A stretch of DNA of 64,000 bases, from NCBI GenBank assembly GCA_002150815.3, contig NDFF03000004.1:62001-126000 (forward strand), read 5' to 3'. Positions 46,809 to 59,624 of this stretch are shown piece by piece. The notes under the pieces were generated by a model, which saw only the letters and a list, made by a program, of their open reading frames with translations, made no database searches and was not told the origin of the DNA. This stretch comes from Grammothele lineata. Its lineage: Eukaryota; Basidiomycota; Agaricomycetes; Polyporales; Polyporaceae. A program made the translations under genes and the position numbers. The stretch's first letter is position 1. Each line of letters starts with the position of its first letter.

Positions 46809-48620
46809 ATGGGTGACTATGTGGAAGCCGACCACCGCGAGGAGTCAACTCCGTCTGTGACTGCTACCAACCCAACAGTACAGTCGGTGACGTCCAAGCG
46901 GGTGTGGTCGGACTTCATGCGCGATTCCTACCAGAGCCGCAAACCACCCGTGGCAACAGGAACCGTGGACGTCAAGAAGATCGAAGATGCGGCGCGCGAG
47001 AAGCTCAAGGATCGACAAGGTATGTCGCCTGCATCGGTTAGCGTGTATAGTACATCACACCCCTGCTGTCTGTCTGGATGGTTTTGGCTTCACTGATGAC
47101 GGCATTTACTACGCGTCGGGTGTTTAGATGCGTTTTGGTATGTGTTCGGTAACGCGGGCACGCACGAGACGTTCCACGCGAATAGGAAGGAACTCAACAA
47201 GTGGAAGGTCATCCCGCGTCAACTCCGCGATGTGACACACCGCAGTTTAGAAGTAAGCGAATCCCTCATTAGCGGCATCTACCGAGTCCAATTTTCCTTC
47301 AAACACATCGCTGACCACCTCTATCTCATTTCTAGACGACGATATTTGGTGTCAAGTACGCGTCACCCCTGTTCTTGGCTCCCATCGGAGTACACGGCAT
47401 CGTTCACGCAGATGGCGAGCTCGCAACTGCGCGCGCAGCGAAGAACCTAGACGTCCCCATCATCCTCAGCACTGTTGCATCTCGCTCACTTGAGGCTGTG
47501 GCGGAAGCGAACGAGGACGGCCACAGGTGGTTCCAGCTCTACTGGTAAGTGCTTCTGATCTTCCCGGATTCCCATCCACCTAAACTCTTATTCGCCAATC
47601 TTACCACGCTGTCGCCCTCTCTTCCATGACCCAAAACGCGCGCTAACCACGCGAAAACATGCAGGCCCCTCGTGCCCGAAATGACGCTCTCCCTGCTCTC
47701 GCGCGCCAAAGCTGCAGGGTACTCAGTGCTCGTTGTCACCGTCGACACGATGTCGCTCGGGTGGCGCCCGCACGACATCGACCGCGCCTACCTCCCGTTC
47801 TACCACGCCGTCGGAGCTCAGATAGCGCTCACCGACCCGGTCTTCATGGGTCGCTTTGGGCTCTCGCCGCGCGCGCACAACGATGTCCCCGCGTTCCCGT
47901 ACGACCCGGCTGCCTTTGACGCCGCGGCGGCTGCGGGCGACGCGCGCGTGCGCGAGATGCTCCGCTTAGGGGACGAGTGGATGGCGCAGCTCGCGGAGGG
48001 TGTATACCGTACCTGGGACGAGCTCGCGTTTATCCGCGAGCACTGGGATGGCCCGCTCGTTGTCAAGGGCATCCTGAGCGTAGAGGTGAGCCCTCGCGCG
48101 CCGCGTCCTAGCTCGCGCGATGACGTCATTCATTAATCCTCGCAGGATGCCGAACTCGCGCTCGACGCCGGGATGGATGGCATCGTTGTCTCAAACCATG
48201 GGGGACGCCAAATAGACGGGGCAATCCCAGCCATCTGGGCCCTCGAGAAGATCTGCCAGTCGCCCAAGATTAAAGCTGCGCAGCTGAGCGGAAGGTTTAC
48301 GGTTCTCGCAGATTCGGGGATACGCACGGGGACGGACATCTTCCGCACGATCGCGATGGGCGCGCAGGGCGTTCTCTGTGTGTACTCTCTTTCTCTTTTT
48401 TGTAGAGGTAGTATATACTGACTTTGCCACGCGGGACGCACGTGCCTGGGCAGTGGGTAGATCGTACATCTATGGGCTGGCGGTGGGAGGGCAGGAGGGT
48501 ATTGAGACAGTCGTCAAAAGCATCCTGGCCGAATTCGACATCACCCTGGGTTTGTGTGGGCACAAGAGTGTAGCAGATATATGGGGAAAGGCGGGGCAGG
48601 TGATGGTCAAAATTAACTGA
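46809..48620 (+). CDS. FMN-dependent alpha-hydroxy-acid oxidase, copy 1 (lactate 2-monooxygenase-like)
   Basis: TIM-barrel flavoprotein that oxidises a 2-hydroxy acid. Seven exons were rebuilt from splice signals. The N-terminal cap has VWSDFMRDSYQSRKPP. Core motifs are FGNAGTHETFHANR, TIFGVKYASPLFLAPIG, WFQLYW, VLVVTVDTMSLGWRPHD, LVVKGIL, the catalytic SNHGGRQIDGA, DSGIRTGTDIFR and VGRSYIYGLA. The long insert with FPYDPAAFDAAAAAGDARV is like that of lactate 2-monooxygenases rather than short glycolate oxidases. There is no cytochrome b5 domain, so it is not a flavocytochrome b2. Substrate is unproven. A paralogue lies 6.1 kb downstream. Confidence 0.88.
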
Positions 48621-51149
48621 TTCCCAGCTATCGCAGTGGTATAACCCAAGGCTACTTAGGCTGCCGGTCTAGAACTACATTAATATTCATCCGGGCCGGG
48701 AACACTATCCGGGACATGGCTGGCGCATGGCGAATTCTCCCACTCTCTGTGCATAACTCATTGTCCTCGGTCTCATGGGTCATGTCCCCGACCACGACCC
48801 TCTTCCACATGGGTGTATCGAAGCGCACAATCGAGACACACGGCGGTTCCTGCCGCTCTTCTACCGATATTTCATGCGAACGGGCGACCGCTCTCGTTCA
48901 CAGTCGTCTATCGGAATTGATCTTGGTTGCCCTGTTTGATAAGCGGGTGAAGGGCGACGCACATCTTCGCTGTCTTTATCCAGAAAATACGGGGCAGATG
49001 AGTCTGCGTGCGACAAGCTAACACATAGAGCAGTGCAGCGATCTATCCCCTGTGCCCCGCCGGAGGAGACCGGACATGTAGTGCTTCCTCATGCTAGTGT
49101 CTCACGGCAGAAACCCATTGCCTCAGCCCTGGTGATTGTTTCAGTATCATCATTACTAGAGCAGACAGCAACCACATATGACCACCTCGGCTTATAAAAT
49201 AGGGGGTGCAGGTGGCATATCTGAAAGTTGAGATATTGCTGAAGGTCAGGTGCACACCTAAGTCTACTCGGCCATGCGCCAAGACGCCGCTTGTATAAGC
49301 CTTGAATATATCACGAGTTCATTTGGCAAAAAGAGAGCGACGTAAATAGCTTATAACACGTCTATAATAGCCCCAGGCCCCAGCAGCGTCCATGAGGCAG
49401 GACTTCTCAGACATCCATATACGACTCTCGCATCCGGATGCTGCGTTTTTAACAGAGTATCGATATGTCGGTCTGGTTGTGGCGAGACGTTAGGGTAAGG
49501 CTACATTGAGCCACAGTTAGGCACACCCGGATCCGTCGGCCGAGGGAAGACCGGGGCCCCCCGGGGGCAGATCCAGACATGGGCTATCTCAGCAGGCGAC
49601 GCTCCGACGATGTCGCGGAAGCTCGGTGTCGTGTCAATCGCGATTTCCGCGTTCCCTGAAGGGTCGAAACGCGGAAGATGCATTTGACGTCTTCTGACCC
49701 GCAGCTTCGGGTAAGCTCTGAATCGCCGCAGTGCACGATCTTCTTGCAGAATCTATCCGGATATTCGCCAATCCAATCAAGAATCGAAGTCGTCCCTCTC
49801 GGACTTACCGCGACTGTCTCCGAAACAAGCTCATAACGTGCTCCATGGAGTTCACTGACGCTCTATCTGACACATTACTGGCAGGGCTGCTATCGTTGAG
49901 CCGACATGTTAGTCAGCCTTTAAACACCCGAGTAGATTCTATCTGTAAAAGCTGATTCAGTGCGTTTCAATTCACCACTTGCAAGATCAGTCCTCACTCG
50001 CAGTGTGCAGTATGCCCTTCGCATACCCAGCGGAGCGGCCACGTGACACCAGCGGCTAGGCGAAGGTTCCACGGAAAAGGTGAGAATATGTGAAGAACGG
50101 CGAGCGGGCGCCGCGCCTTGACGCATTCAACACCAAGACAATCAGCCGCTCTGGAAAGCTGCTTGTGTGCTACAACTTTCCTAAAGAATGACCCAGAGCA
50201 AGATATTTCGCGCACGTATTGGCAAGGTAGAGAGACCTACCCGTCCGATTCAGCTTGGATTCAACCCACATCCTGTCCGCCTACCGGGGCGCTCAGGGTC
50301 CAACAGAGCTGTGTGATACGGCAAGAACCTCTTGGCTGACTGTGTTCTATAACTGTGCAACTCTGATCAGCGAATCTACCCTGCCACTCGGATTCAGCAC
50401 CAAATATTGGCCACACGCACGTCCACATGTGGCCCGGGATTCATCCAAGCTCACCGACGATTCGAAACACTGCGCGCCACGCACTGACCAGCCCAGACTC
50501 TCCTGTAGACGGAGCCTTGAGCTCGAAAAGCAGCCGAGTGCGACCCCCTTACCTGCATACGGTACGATTAACGCGCCAGCGGCGCTCGTGGAAGCTCATC
50601 TTCAAAATGGAAGCGCGTCAAAAACGCGCAGCCGGGAGCATGAACGAGCGCCCATTTCCTTCCGGACATACCGGTCCGGCTTCTTAAATGACGTCAGCCC
50701 GGGTCTGGGCCACCGCGCAGACTCGCGAGGTCGTCGGGGCGCGCGGGCGGGGAGCACGCGTCGCGCGACGGTAAACACACTTCCGAGGGACATCGGACTG
50801 CGCGCGAACTTCCCCCCGTTATCAAAGTTCGCGCGTGCGGGGAACGAGGGGGCACGCAGCGTCGTGGTGGTCTTGTCATGCGGCGCGGGCGTGCGATGGG
50901 ATGGAAAGACACATGATTAGCGGTACAGCGGCAGCACGAACGTTACAGGCTGGAGAGAGCGACATGACCATCGGAGGCCGCACTAGTACTAGGGTATGGA
51001 GGTGGTATACAAGATGGCGTTGCGTACGACGACTTACGCGCAAAGCAAGCAAGCGAGCGAAACAACGGAGTACATAGAGATACAGTAGTAGCAGTCTGAG
51101 AGCAAGGCCGTGATGGGTGTGATGACCGTAGAGGAGCGCGCGCATCGCG
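48621..51149. other. Long intergenic stretch
   Basis: No supported gene. A 60-codon minus-strand frame (49501-49683) reads smoothly but matches nothing I know. Confidence 0.45.
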
Positions 51150-51807
51150 CTAGCGCCGCAAGCTCACCATAGGGTGAACGCGACCACTGCCGAGGTATGC
51201 CGGGGGCAGAGGGGGCGTGCCCGCGGAGCTCGCGCGGCTCCCCGCCGAGGATGCAGAGGCCGCCGAGGCCGAGCGGGCGTGGCCTCCGAGGCCCTTGTAG
51301 TCCACGCGCGAGTACGGCGGCGGGGGGCTGCTGAGGCTCTCCGTGGAGTCCCGGTAAGGAAGGTCTCTGGCGCAGCTCGCCGGCTTGAGGGAGTTCTTGA
51401 GGGGGGAGGACGTGCCCGTGGGGTGGGTAGCGCCCCCGCGACGAGCAGGAGTGGCAGACGCCGAGGTCGAGCTGCTGCGCGAGCAACAGGCGCCGCAGGT
51501 CGCGGCGCGGAGAATCGCTCGGTAGGAGAACTTCCAGCCAAAGCGGAGGAAGGTGCCCATGGCGAGGATGAAGACGACTGCAAAGGGGGTGTTGTTGGAG
51601 GCAAGGGGGGACACGGGGGGACGATGGAGGGTGGTGGCGAAGAGGGGGGAGGAGGAGGAAGGGGGAAGAGCTCTGGTCAGACGACGGTGGCGAGATAGGA
51701 TGCGTATGTGGGTCCTCACCCGCAACACCAGCAATAACACCGATCAAAGACCTCGACAATCCTCCGTCGCCACTGGTGGGAATGTTCGTGGTGTCGAGGG
51801 GGGCCAT
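51150..51807 (-). CDS. Small single-pass membrane protein with a PY motif
   Basis: Two exons (51807-51720, 51577-51150) give 171 residues. The intron falls inside the only membrane segment, SLIGVIAGVAVVFILAMGTF (about residues 19-40). A cysteine cluster follows (ATCGACCS). The rest is Ser/Ala/Arg-rich with PPPPYSR, a PY motif that can bind WW domains of Rsp5/Nedd4-type ubiquitin ligases. No signal peptide before the helix, so the short N-terminus is probably outside and the long tail cytosolic. A TATA-like GATATAAC lies near 52025, so the leader may be long. Function unknown. Confidence 0.66.
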
Positions 51808-54766
51808 CTCTTAGAAGGCGGCGGAGTGTGGCGACGCGGGTCAGCAGTAGTGGCGGAGTACGCGGACGCAAGGATGACTCACTAAGAGGGAGGGTAGGTG
51901 CTCGCGCAACCTGAGGTTGGAGTAGGAGCGTCAATGAGGTCTTGAAGGGGTGCGCGGTGTGCGATTGCGGGAGGAGGAGGGGAAGGATGAGGAGGAGGTG
52001 ACTCGCGCGCGACGCGGGAAGTTATATCACTTACGGCGTCGGGTCCGTTAGCGCAGGGCGCTGGACGGTCCATGCCGCACATGCCGCACGCGCCTGTTGA
52101 GAGCGCATTAATGAATAGAGTTCGAGGCAGTGCCACGAGACAGTTTATGAGAATTTGCGATAATCGTGCCAATAAGTCCTTGCGTGCCGCGGTAAGTGAG
52201 TCTGAAGAAACCCGCGTTGAGAGAATCTGCCAGTGTGAGCGGCAGCTAAATTTACGCCGCACCTCGAGCCCGTGCGCAAGAGCACGGCGCTTCGTCTCTG
52301 CTACCGCCTTTGCGGTTCATGCCTGCACGCCCTCTCGCCAACAGCCCACTCAAGAGCACATTGAGAGCATCGTTATGTGAGATAGCGGGCGCCAAGCAGC
52401 GATCTCCCATGCGCATTACCCCGCATTCGGCACGAGCGCGGCACATCCGCAGGCTCTGAGTGTTGTGCGCGGTAGCCTCGTGGATCTGCCATCGAACCCG
52501 CAGAATGGGAGGATGTCGGGTCTCGACCTGTTCTCGTGGACAGGACGAAGGCTCGCAGAGGCACACCAAACCAGTTACATGAAAAGCGAGCGCGCCAGGC
52601 ACCAGTGGGCTCATAAGTGCCTTCTGAGCAACTAGTGGAGCGCGTCCGGCGCAGGCGTGCAGCCCGAGGAGGGCGTCGGCAAGATCGAGATCTGGGCCCC
52701 TGCCGTAAGTACGGAGTTAAGTCGTCAGACGGCAGCGCTCCAAACTGGGCCCTGACGACATGCAGCGCAGTGCGCGACATTTGAGAGCCCAGGCCACTGG
52801 TATGACATACTTGAGGAAGGAAGGCGCATTACCATAGACGAACAGGCGCTACAGAAGAATATTTGTGAGAAGCAGAAGAGAGCTAAGCTCAGATTTCGGA
52901 GTGCTGTGTTGCCGATTGGCCGGGTCAGGCCCTGTCCGGACGTCAGAAGCTCCCGGACCACCATGCAGGAGTTTGAGCGTGAATACGAGGACCTGATTCA
53001 TGACGCGCAGGGATTTCGGCAGGAAACGCTGTAACTTACCGCGCATGCTTTGTTCTGCCCAGAAGTCGGTCTGCGGGCAGGTGGCTGACGTCGGGGCCTA
53101 CGTAAACGTTTCATGTATAGAGAGCAGCACTGCCTCGGGCGCAGGGGGCTGCAGCGGACCGGTACGTCCACGGATGCATAGCCTCGAGTGGGAGGATGTT
53201 ATCCTAACAGGGAACAAGTGTTCATTTGCGAGAAGTTAGGACGTCTCGATGATCAGAAACCTAAGAGTTTTGACATCGACGATGGTGTATTCCTTCGAAG
53301 ACCGAGTACTGAAATCTTCTGAGATGGACTTGGACGAACGAAGCTCGATCTCCGCATCGTCCCCCTCCTGACCTATTGGAAACAAACGAGTCCAGAAACC
53401 CTGCCGGCCACCTCAATTGGGGCAGATCTGGATGTCCACTGCCACAACTCCCCACCCCCACACAAGACAGTACCAGAGAGCCGGAGTTTGTTAGGAGGAA
53501 CACAGCTGGTGAACGTAGCGGAGACGCGAACAACTATCGGTGTCCAGAGAAGAAGTGCCAGGTTTTTCGTTACCAGCGAGCGTAGAGGTGTCGGTAAGGA
53601 GCCAAGTTGTGAGCGCTTGGCGGGTCTTGCGTCATCACCGTCTTGGTCCAACCACGTGGGATGAGAGGATGCGTCCGCAAAGTGATAGCCGACGAGCTCC
53701 TTACGCCATAAGCCCGGAGGAGCTCGGAGCCGTTTCCCTGCGCGTCCCGATGTATTTGGCCTCGTGGCCTACCACATTAATAGCGCCAGGCCATCAGCCA
53801 CCACGAGGCTGCGCATAGTAGCGTAGCGGCATAGTCGGTGCCAGTGAACGCTAACCGTCATGGACCGCTGGATATCCAGTTCTTGACAGATCCTACCCCG
53901 GCGCTATGTCTAGCCATGGGGCTGCCAACCACGCCGCCACACTCTTGACAGAGAAACTGATCGTTTAAACAACATGACAAGTCTTGGATATGATAGGCGT
54001 TGGTATGTGTCGCCACTATTACTGCGCTTGTAGGCTGACGTTGTCGAAGCTGTCATTTTCATAATGAGTTGAACGAAGCCGACAGGACAAACGCTTGCTG
54101 AGATCCGCATACGAGGCGATTCATGTTTGTGTACCAAATCACAGGCGGTAGACAACAGCATCCGCTGGTAGCTGCGATCCAACCGGAAGGCTAGTGTCCG
54201 CATCCGAGTCCGATGTCCCACAGAGAGACACCCGCCTTCGTCCTAGCCAGTGCTGTGTGCAACAGAAGCCGAGAGATTCTCGGAGAGCTTCTTTGGATAC
54301 TGGTATACCCATGTAAGTAATAATCTCATGCTAGCTCGCGCCACCCTCGCATTCATCAGCCACCCGGTTCGAGCTCGAGGCCGTGGGCGTCGTGGCCCAT
54401 CGCGGTCCATCTCCTTCGCAGCTGTAACTGGCACGCTCGCGAAGCGTTCTTGTAGCAGGCTGAATGATATATCCACAGGAGCGACAAGCTGTTCTTTCCA
54501 CTCGATCACTTCCTATTCAGCGACGTCCGACGTCGACTTCTATCGGCGCCCACAAAGGCCCGTGACCGCAGAGGCGCCTCGACTCGAATCTGTCAACGGC
54601 CTACCCTCCTTGAGCTGGTATCAGCGCCCGTGCGCCGGACTTGCCCCATGCAGAGGACCGTTGTCGGCGTTCGTGAGAAGGATATTCGGATGCTCTGTAT
54701 TCGATACCACCACTATCTCTGCCCCGTCTTTCGCACTCGCCTCCAGAGGGTTCGACACCTGTCAAC
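51808..54766. other. Long intergenic stretch with a possible gene remnant
   Basis: No gene I can complete. At 52755-53324 on the + strand several coding-like pieces are separated by intron-like gaps of 45-55 nt, for example 53030-53072 and 53101-53144. The frames do not join cleanly, so this may be a decayed gene. Confidence 0.4.
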
Positions 54767-56644
54767 ATGGATTCCTCCAACGCGATATCTTCGACTCACT
54801 CCGATCAGACCATCTCCGGAACCATAAGATCAAACCAATGGTCCTCGTATGCCAGAGACCTGCTCAAGAGCCGACGCCCTCCGATCCTTGGATCTGTCGA
54901 TCCTATCCGAATCGAGCAAGCAGCACGAGAAAAACTGAAAGATTCTCCAGGTATGTGCACTTGCCGCCCTACCGCCGTCGCCGATTCATTGCTGATATCG
55001 GTGTACTCGGGTTGAACATGACAGCCTCGTTCGACTTTCTGTTCTGCAATGCGGGCACGGGACAGACGTATCGCTCTAATCGGCGCGCATTTGAGCAGTG
55101 GGAAATCGTCCCGCGGATGCTCCGCGACGCCTCCGAGCGGAACTGCGAGGTGTGCCACCTCCGACCCTGCCTGGTTCTTCGTCTCATGACGTTCCCGTCG
55201 CAGACGACTCTGTTCGGAGTCAAGCACTCGTCTCCGCTCGTTATCGCCCCGATCGCCGCCCAAAGTTTGTGGCATGAGGAAGCCGAATGCGGGACTGCAC
55301 GCGCCGCGGGGGCACTTGGGATCCCAATGATCCTCAGCGGCGCGTCCTCGCGCTCGCTCGAAAGCGTCGCCGCCGCAAACGGAACGGGCTCTCACAGGTG
55401 GTTCCAACTGTACTGGTTCGTCCCGTTCCCGTCTCCTTTCTCGTCCCGGGCCCGGATACGGGCGTCTGATACGACTGCGAGCGCAGGCCGACGACCGACG
55501 AGCTCACGCTCTCCTTCCTCTCGCGTGCCAAAGCGTGCGGGTATACCGCGCTCGTCGTCACCGTCGACACGATGGCGCTCGGGTGGCGCTCCGCGGACCT
55601 CGACACCGCCTTCCTGCCCTTCCTGCATGGGGTCGGCACAGAAATCGCGTTCACAGACCCGGTCCTCATGGCCAGCGTCGGCGTCGCCCCGCACACCGAG
55701 GCCGACGCGCCGCAGTTCCCGTACGACCCCGCGGCGGCGGACGCTGCTCTCGCGCGCGGGGACCCGATCGCGGTGCAGCGCGCGAGGTGCGCGGCGGCGT
55801 GGATGGGCCAGTCGGTGAACGGGAAATTCAGGACGTGGGAGGACGTGCGGTTTTTGCGCGCGAATTGGGACGGGCCTCTGATCGTGAAGGGCATACTCAG
55901 TGCGCAGGTGGGTTCCAGCCGTCGGGAGAGTGCAATGGCCGCGCTGCGTCCCGGTCTGTCGGAAGTGCTGCGTTCGGGCTTGCTGACGTCGGGGTCTTGG
56001 ACGCGGCTAGGACGCTGAAATTGCAATCGACGAAAACATCGACGGGATCATCGTGTCCAATCATGGTAAGCACTCCTGTTACCCTCCTCATACTATGAAA
56101 CGCGGATACAGGACAGGCGCGAGACACGATCCGCCAGTCCCGACGTCGGCGGATATCACGTGGTCGCCATTTTGACGTGCTGGGCCGCGATCCTAAACTG
56201 GCTGTGTTCGGGCTCATGATGTCTTTGTACAGGAGGGCGCCAGATCGACGGCGCAATCTCCTCGCTCCGCGCTCTCGAGCGGATCATGAAATCCTCCAAA
56301 GTCAAAGAGGCCCAAGGACGCGGAGCCTTTACCGTTATACTGGACTCGGGGGTCCGGACGGGCAGCGACATCTTCCGAGCTATCGCGCTCGGGGCGCAGG
56401 CAGTGCTCCGTAAGTCTTATCTCCTCTGGCTGTCCTAGCTCCACACGCTGACTATCACGGGGGGACCAATACAGTGGGCCGCACGTATATTTACGGACTG
56501 GCGGTCGCAGGGCAAACTGGGGTGGAAGAGGTCGTCAAGACTATCCTCGCGGAGTTTGAGCTCACGCTCGGCCTCGCCGGGCAGCGCTCCGTCTCTGACA
56601 TCTTTGGCAAGGCGGACGAGCTAATGGTCAAGGATCGTGAATGA
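54767..56644 (+). CDS. FMN-dependent alpha-hydroxy-acid oxidase, copy 2
   Basis: Paralogue of the gene at 46809. Exon 1 begins MDSSNAISSTHSDQTISG. Conserved parts are WSSYARDLLKSRRPP, FCNAGTGQTYRSNRRAFEQW, TLFGVKHSSPLVIAPIA, WFQLYW, ALVVTVDTMALGWRSADLD, LIVKGIL, the catalytic SNHGGRQIDGA (split by an intron of about 160 nt, long for this genome), DSGVRTGSDIFR and VGRTYIYGLA. It ends FGKADELMVKDRE. Copy 1 has YVFGNAGTHETFHANR where copy 2 has FLFCNAGTGQTYRSNR, in the region that shapes the substrate pocket. Both copies look intact. No clear TATA box was found here, unlike copy 1. Confidence 0.86.
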
Positions 56645-57500
56645 GCGCGCGGGGAGGATCTTCGGAGATTCTTGCGGCACGATTTTAGACTCTGGTTGGG
56701 ATGACCACGCATGCGCATGCCTCAGGTTCTCTGTACAGGCTCAAGCCACCTTCGTTTCTATCTGATCGGGGAATACAGCTGCACCGGGCGAGACTATCAG
56801 GAGGCTGTGCAATGTGGTCGAGTTATCTTCAAATGATAGACAGAAAGCGTTATCCATAGATTTCTCCACCGCCTTTCCGGATCTCACTGGTAGGAAGTTC
56901 ATCAATTCGACATGTAGCGTGTCCTTTCGACTAATCGCACTGCACCTCGTGAGTAATCCCGGACACCGACATATTCCCTCGTGTCGAGGAAGCGTCTACG
57001 ACGGTTGAACAAGGATTAGAGGGATGTTTAGGGTCCTCACAGTTGGACAGACCTTACCCTTTCGGACGACCGCGCCAATTTCACGCCTTCCTGCGTATTT
57101 GTTAGAGAGTCATCGCTTGATCGGCGAATACGAAGAACAGCCTACAACGGTTAGGCTTACTAGGCTCCTTCGTTGGTCGGTATGCATGAATGTCTGATAT
57201 GGATCATTTGGTCGCACAAACAGCTTGAAGCCTTCCTCGGGCCTTCGAGCTCTGCTTGAGCGCATTGCGGGACATCTTATGTGAGAACCCAGCTGCCAGT
57301 CCTCGAGGTCTCCAAGCACACTAGAGCTCAAACTGTGACGATATTGAGGCCACATCGATGGGTGCGTCTTGCGATACGAGCCAAATGATACGAGCCAAAT
57401 GGGAAGCGACGAGGAAAGATAGATAGATCTAATAACACACGATGCCCAAGTAGGTACTTCTCTATGTCACAACTCCAAAAACGTGGATGGCGGAAACCGC
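56645..57500. other. Intergenic, convergent 3' ends
   Basis: No gene. A 14-base unit GATACGAGCCAAAT is repeated in tandem (57373-57400). Confidence 0.55.
57373..57400. repeat. Tandem 14-base repeat
   Basis: GATACGAGCCAAAT twice, perfect, about 100 bases past the stop of thioredoxin reductase (which reads on the other strand). Confidence 0.7.
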
Positions 57501-58739
<1,239 letters not shown>

Positions 58740-59624
58740 CTTGGGCTTTGGTGGGGTGGCAGTGGACGAGTACTTGGCGGAGGCGGCGACAGGGATGGTA
58801 GCTCTGAAGAGAGCGCGGAAATGGGGAGTAGAGAACCTCAGCGTGGCGGAAACTTATAGCAACCCTCGTCGCGGTCACGATACAAAACCGCGCGCCCTTA
58901 GTCAAGCCATAATGTAAACACCACGTGACTTCTCCCCCGCCGTCGCGATGACCAAGTGCGCTGGCGCGATTCGCGCGACCCAGCGTCGGCGGTGTCGAAA
59001 CGCTCGCCCATCGCTCCCTCGCTCATGTGTGCGTTGCAGTGGCTAGTAGGACCGCGGCAGTTCGTTCGACGCTGACGGAGACCGACGCGCCCATCACAGC
59101 AATTCCAAATGTGTAGCGCGACGGCGGCGCAATGGGAATGCGCGGAATGGAAGGGGGCAGAGCCTGTCGTTCATCTCGCGCTGACCAATCGCGGCACGCG
59201 GCCGCTCTTGTTATACCCCGAACGTGGCGCGCAGCCTTCAGATTCAGTTATGTAAATGTCTGGAAGCCCCAGATTGAAGTATTCCCAGGAAGCTTGCATG
59301 CGCGGTGGCTGAGTGAGCTACGGGGCGTCCTCACGTGCATTGTTGAGGGGGATAAGAACCTCCAGTGCACGAATCAAGGGCGTATGTTCTCGAAACCACT
59401 CACAAAGAGATTTCGCTGGCCTCATCATACGAAGGTAGTTCATTGGATGCGCGATGTAGTTTATCAACGGATAGCTTGAGGGACGCACCAGAAGTCGCCT
59501 TGTACAGCGGATCGGCGGGCGATCTCCCGCTATCGAAACACAGCCGCAATTCTAGAGCCATTGCATTCGCAAGAGGAAAACACTAGACAACTTGCGCCAG
59601 AGAGCTTTGACCAAGATGGAAACA
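58740..59624. other. Intergenic
   Basis: Thioredoxin reductase promoter and the 3' side of the tetraspanin. No gene seen. Confidence 0.5.

Noticed and set aside
54250..55818. A 522-codon + strand frame as one protein
   Set aside because: It reads through introns of FMN oxidase copy 2 and the promoter before it. The conserved protein needs splicing and starts at 54767.
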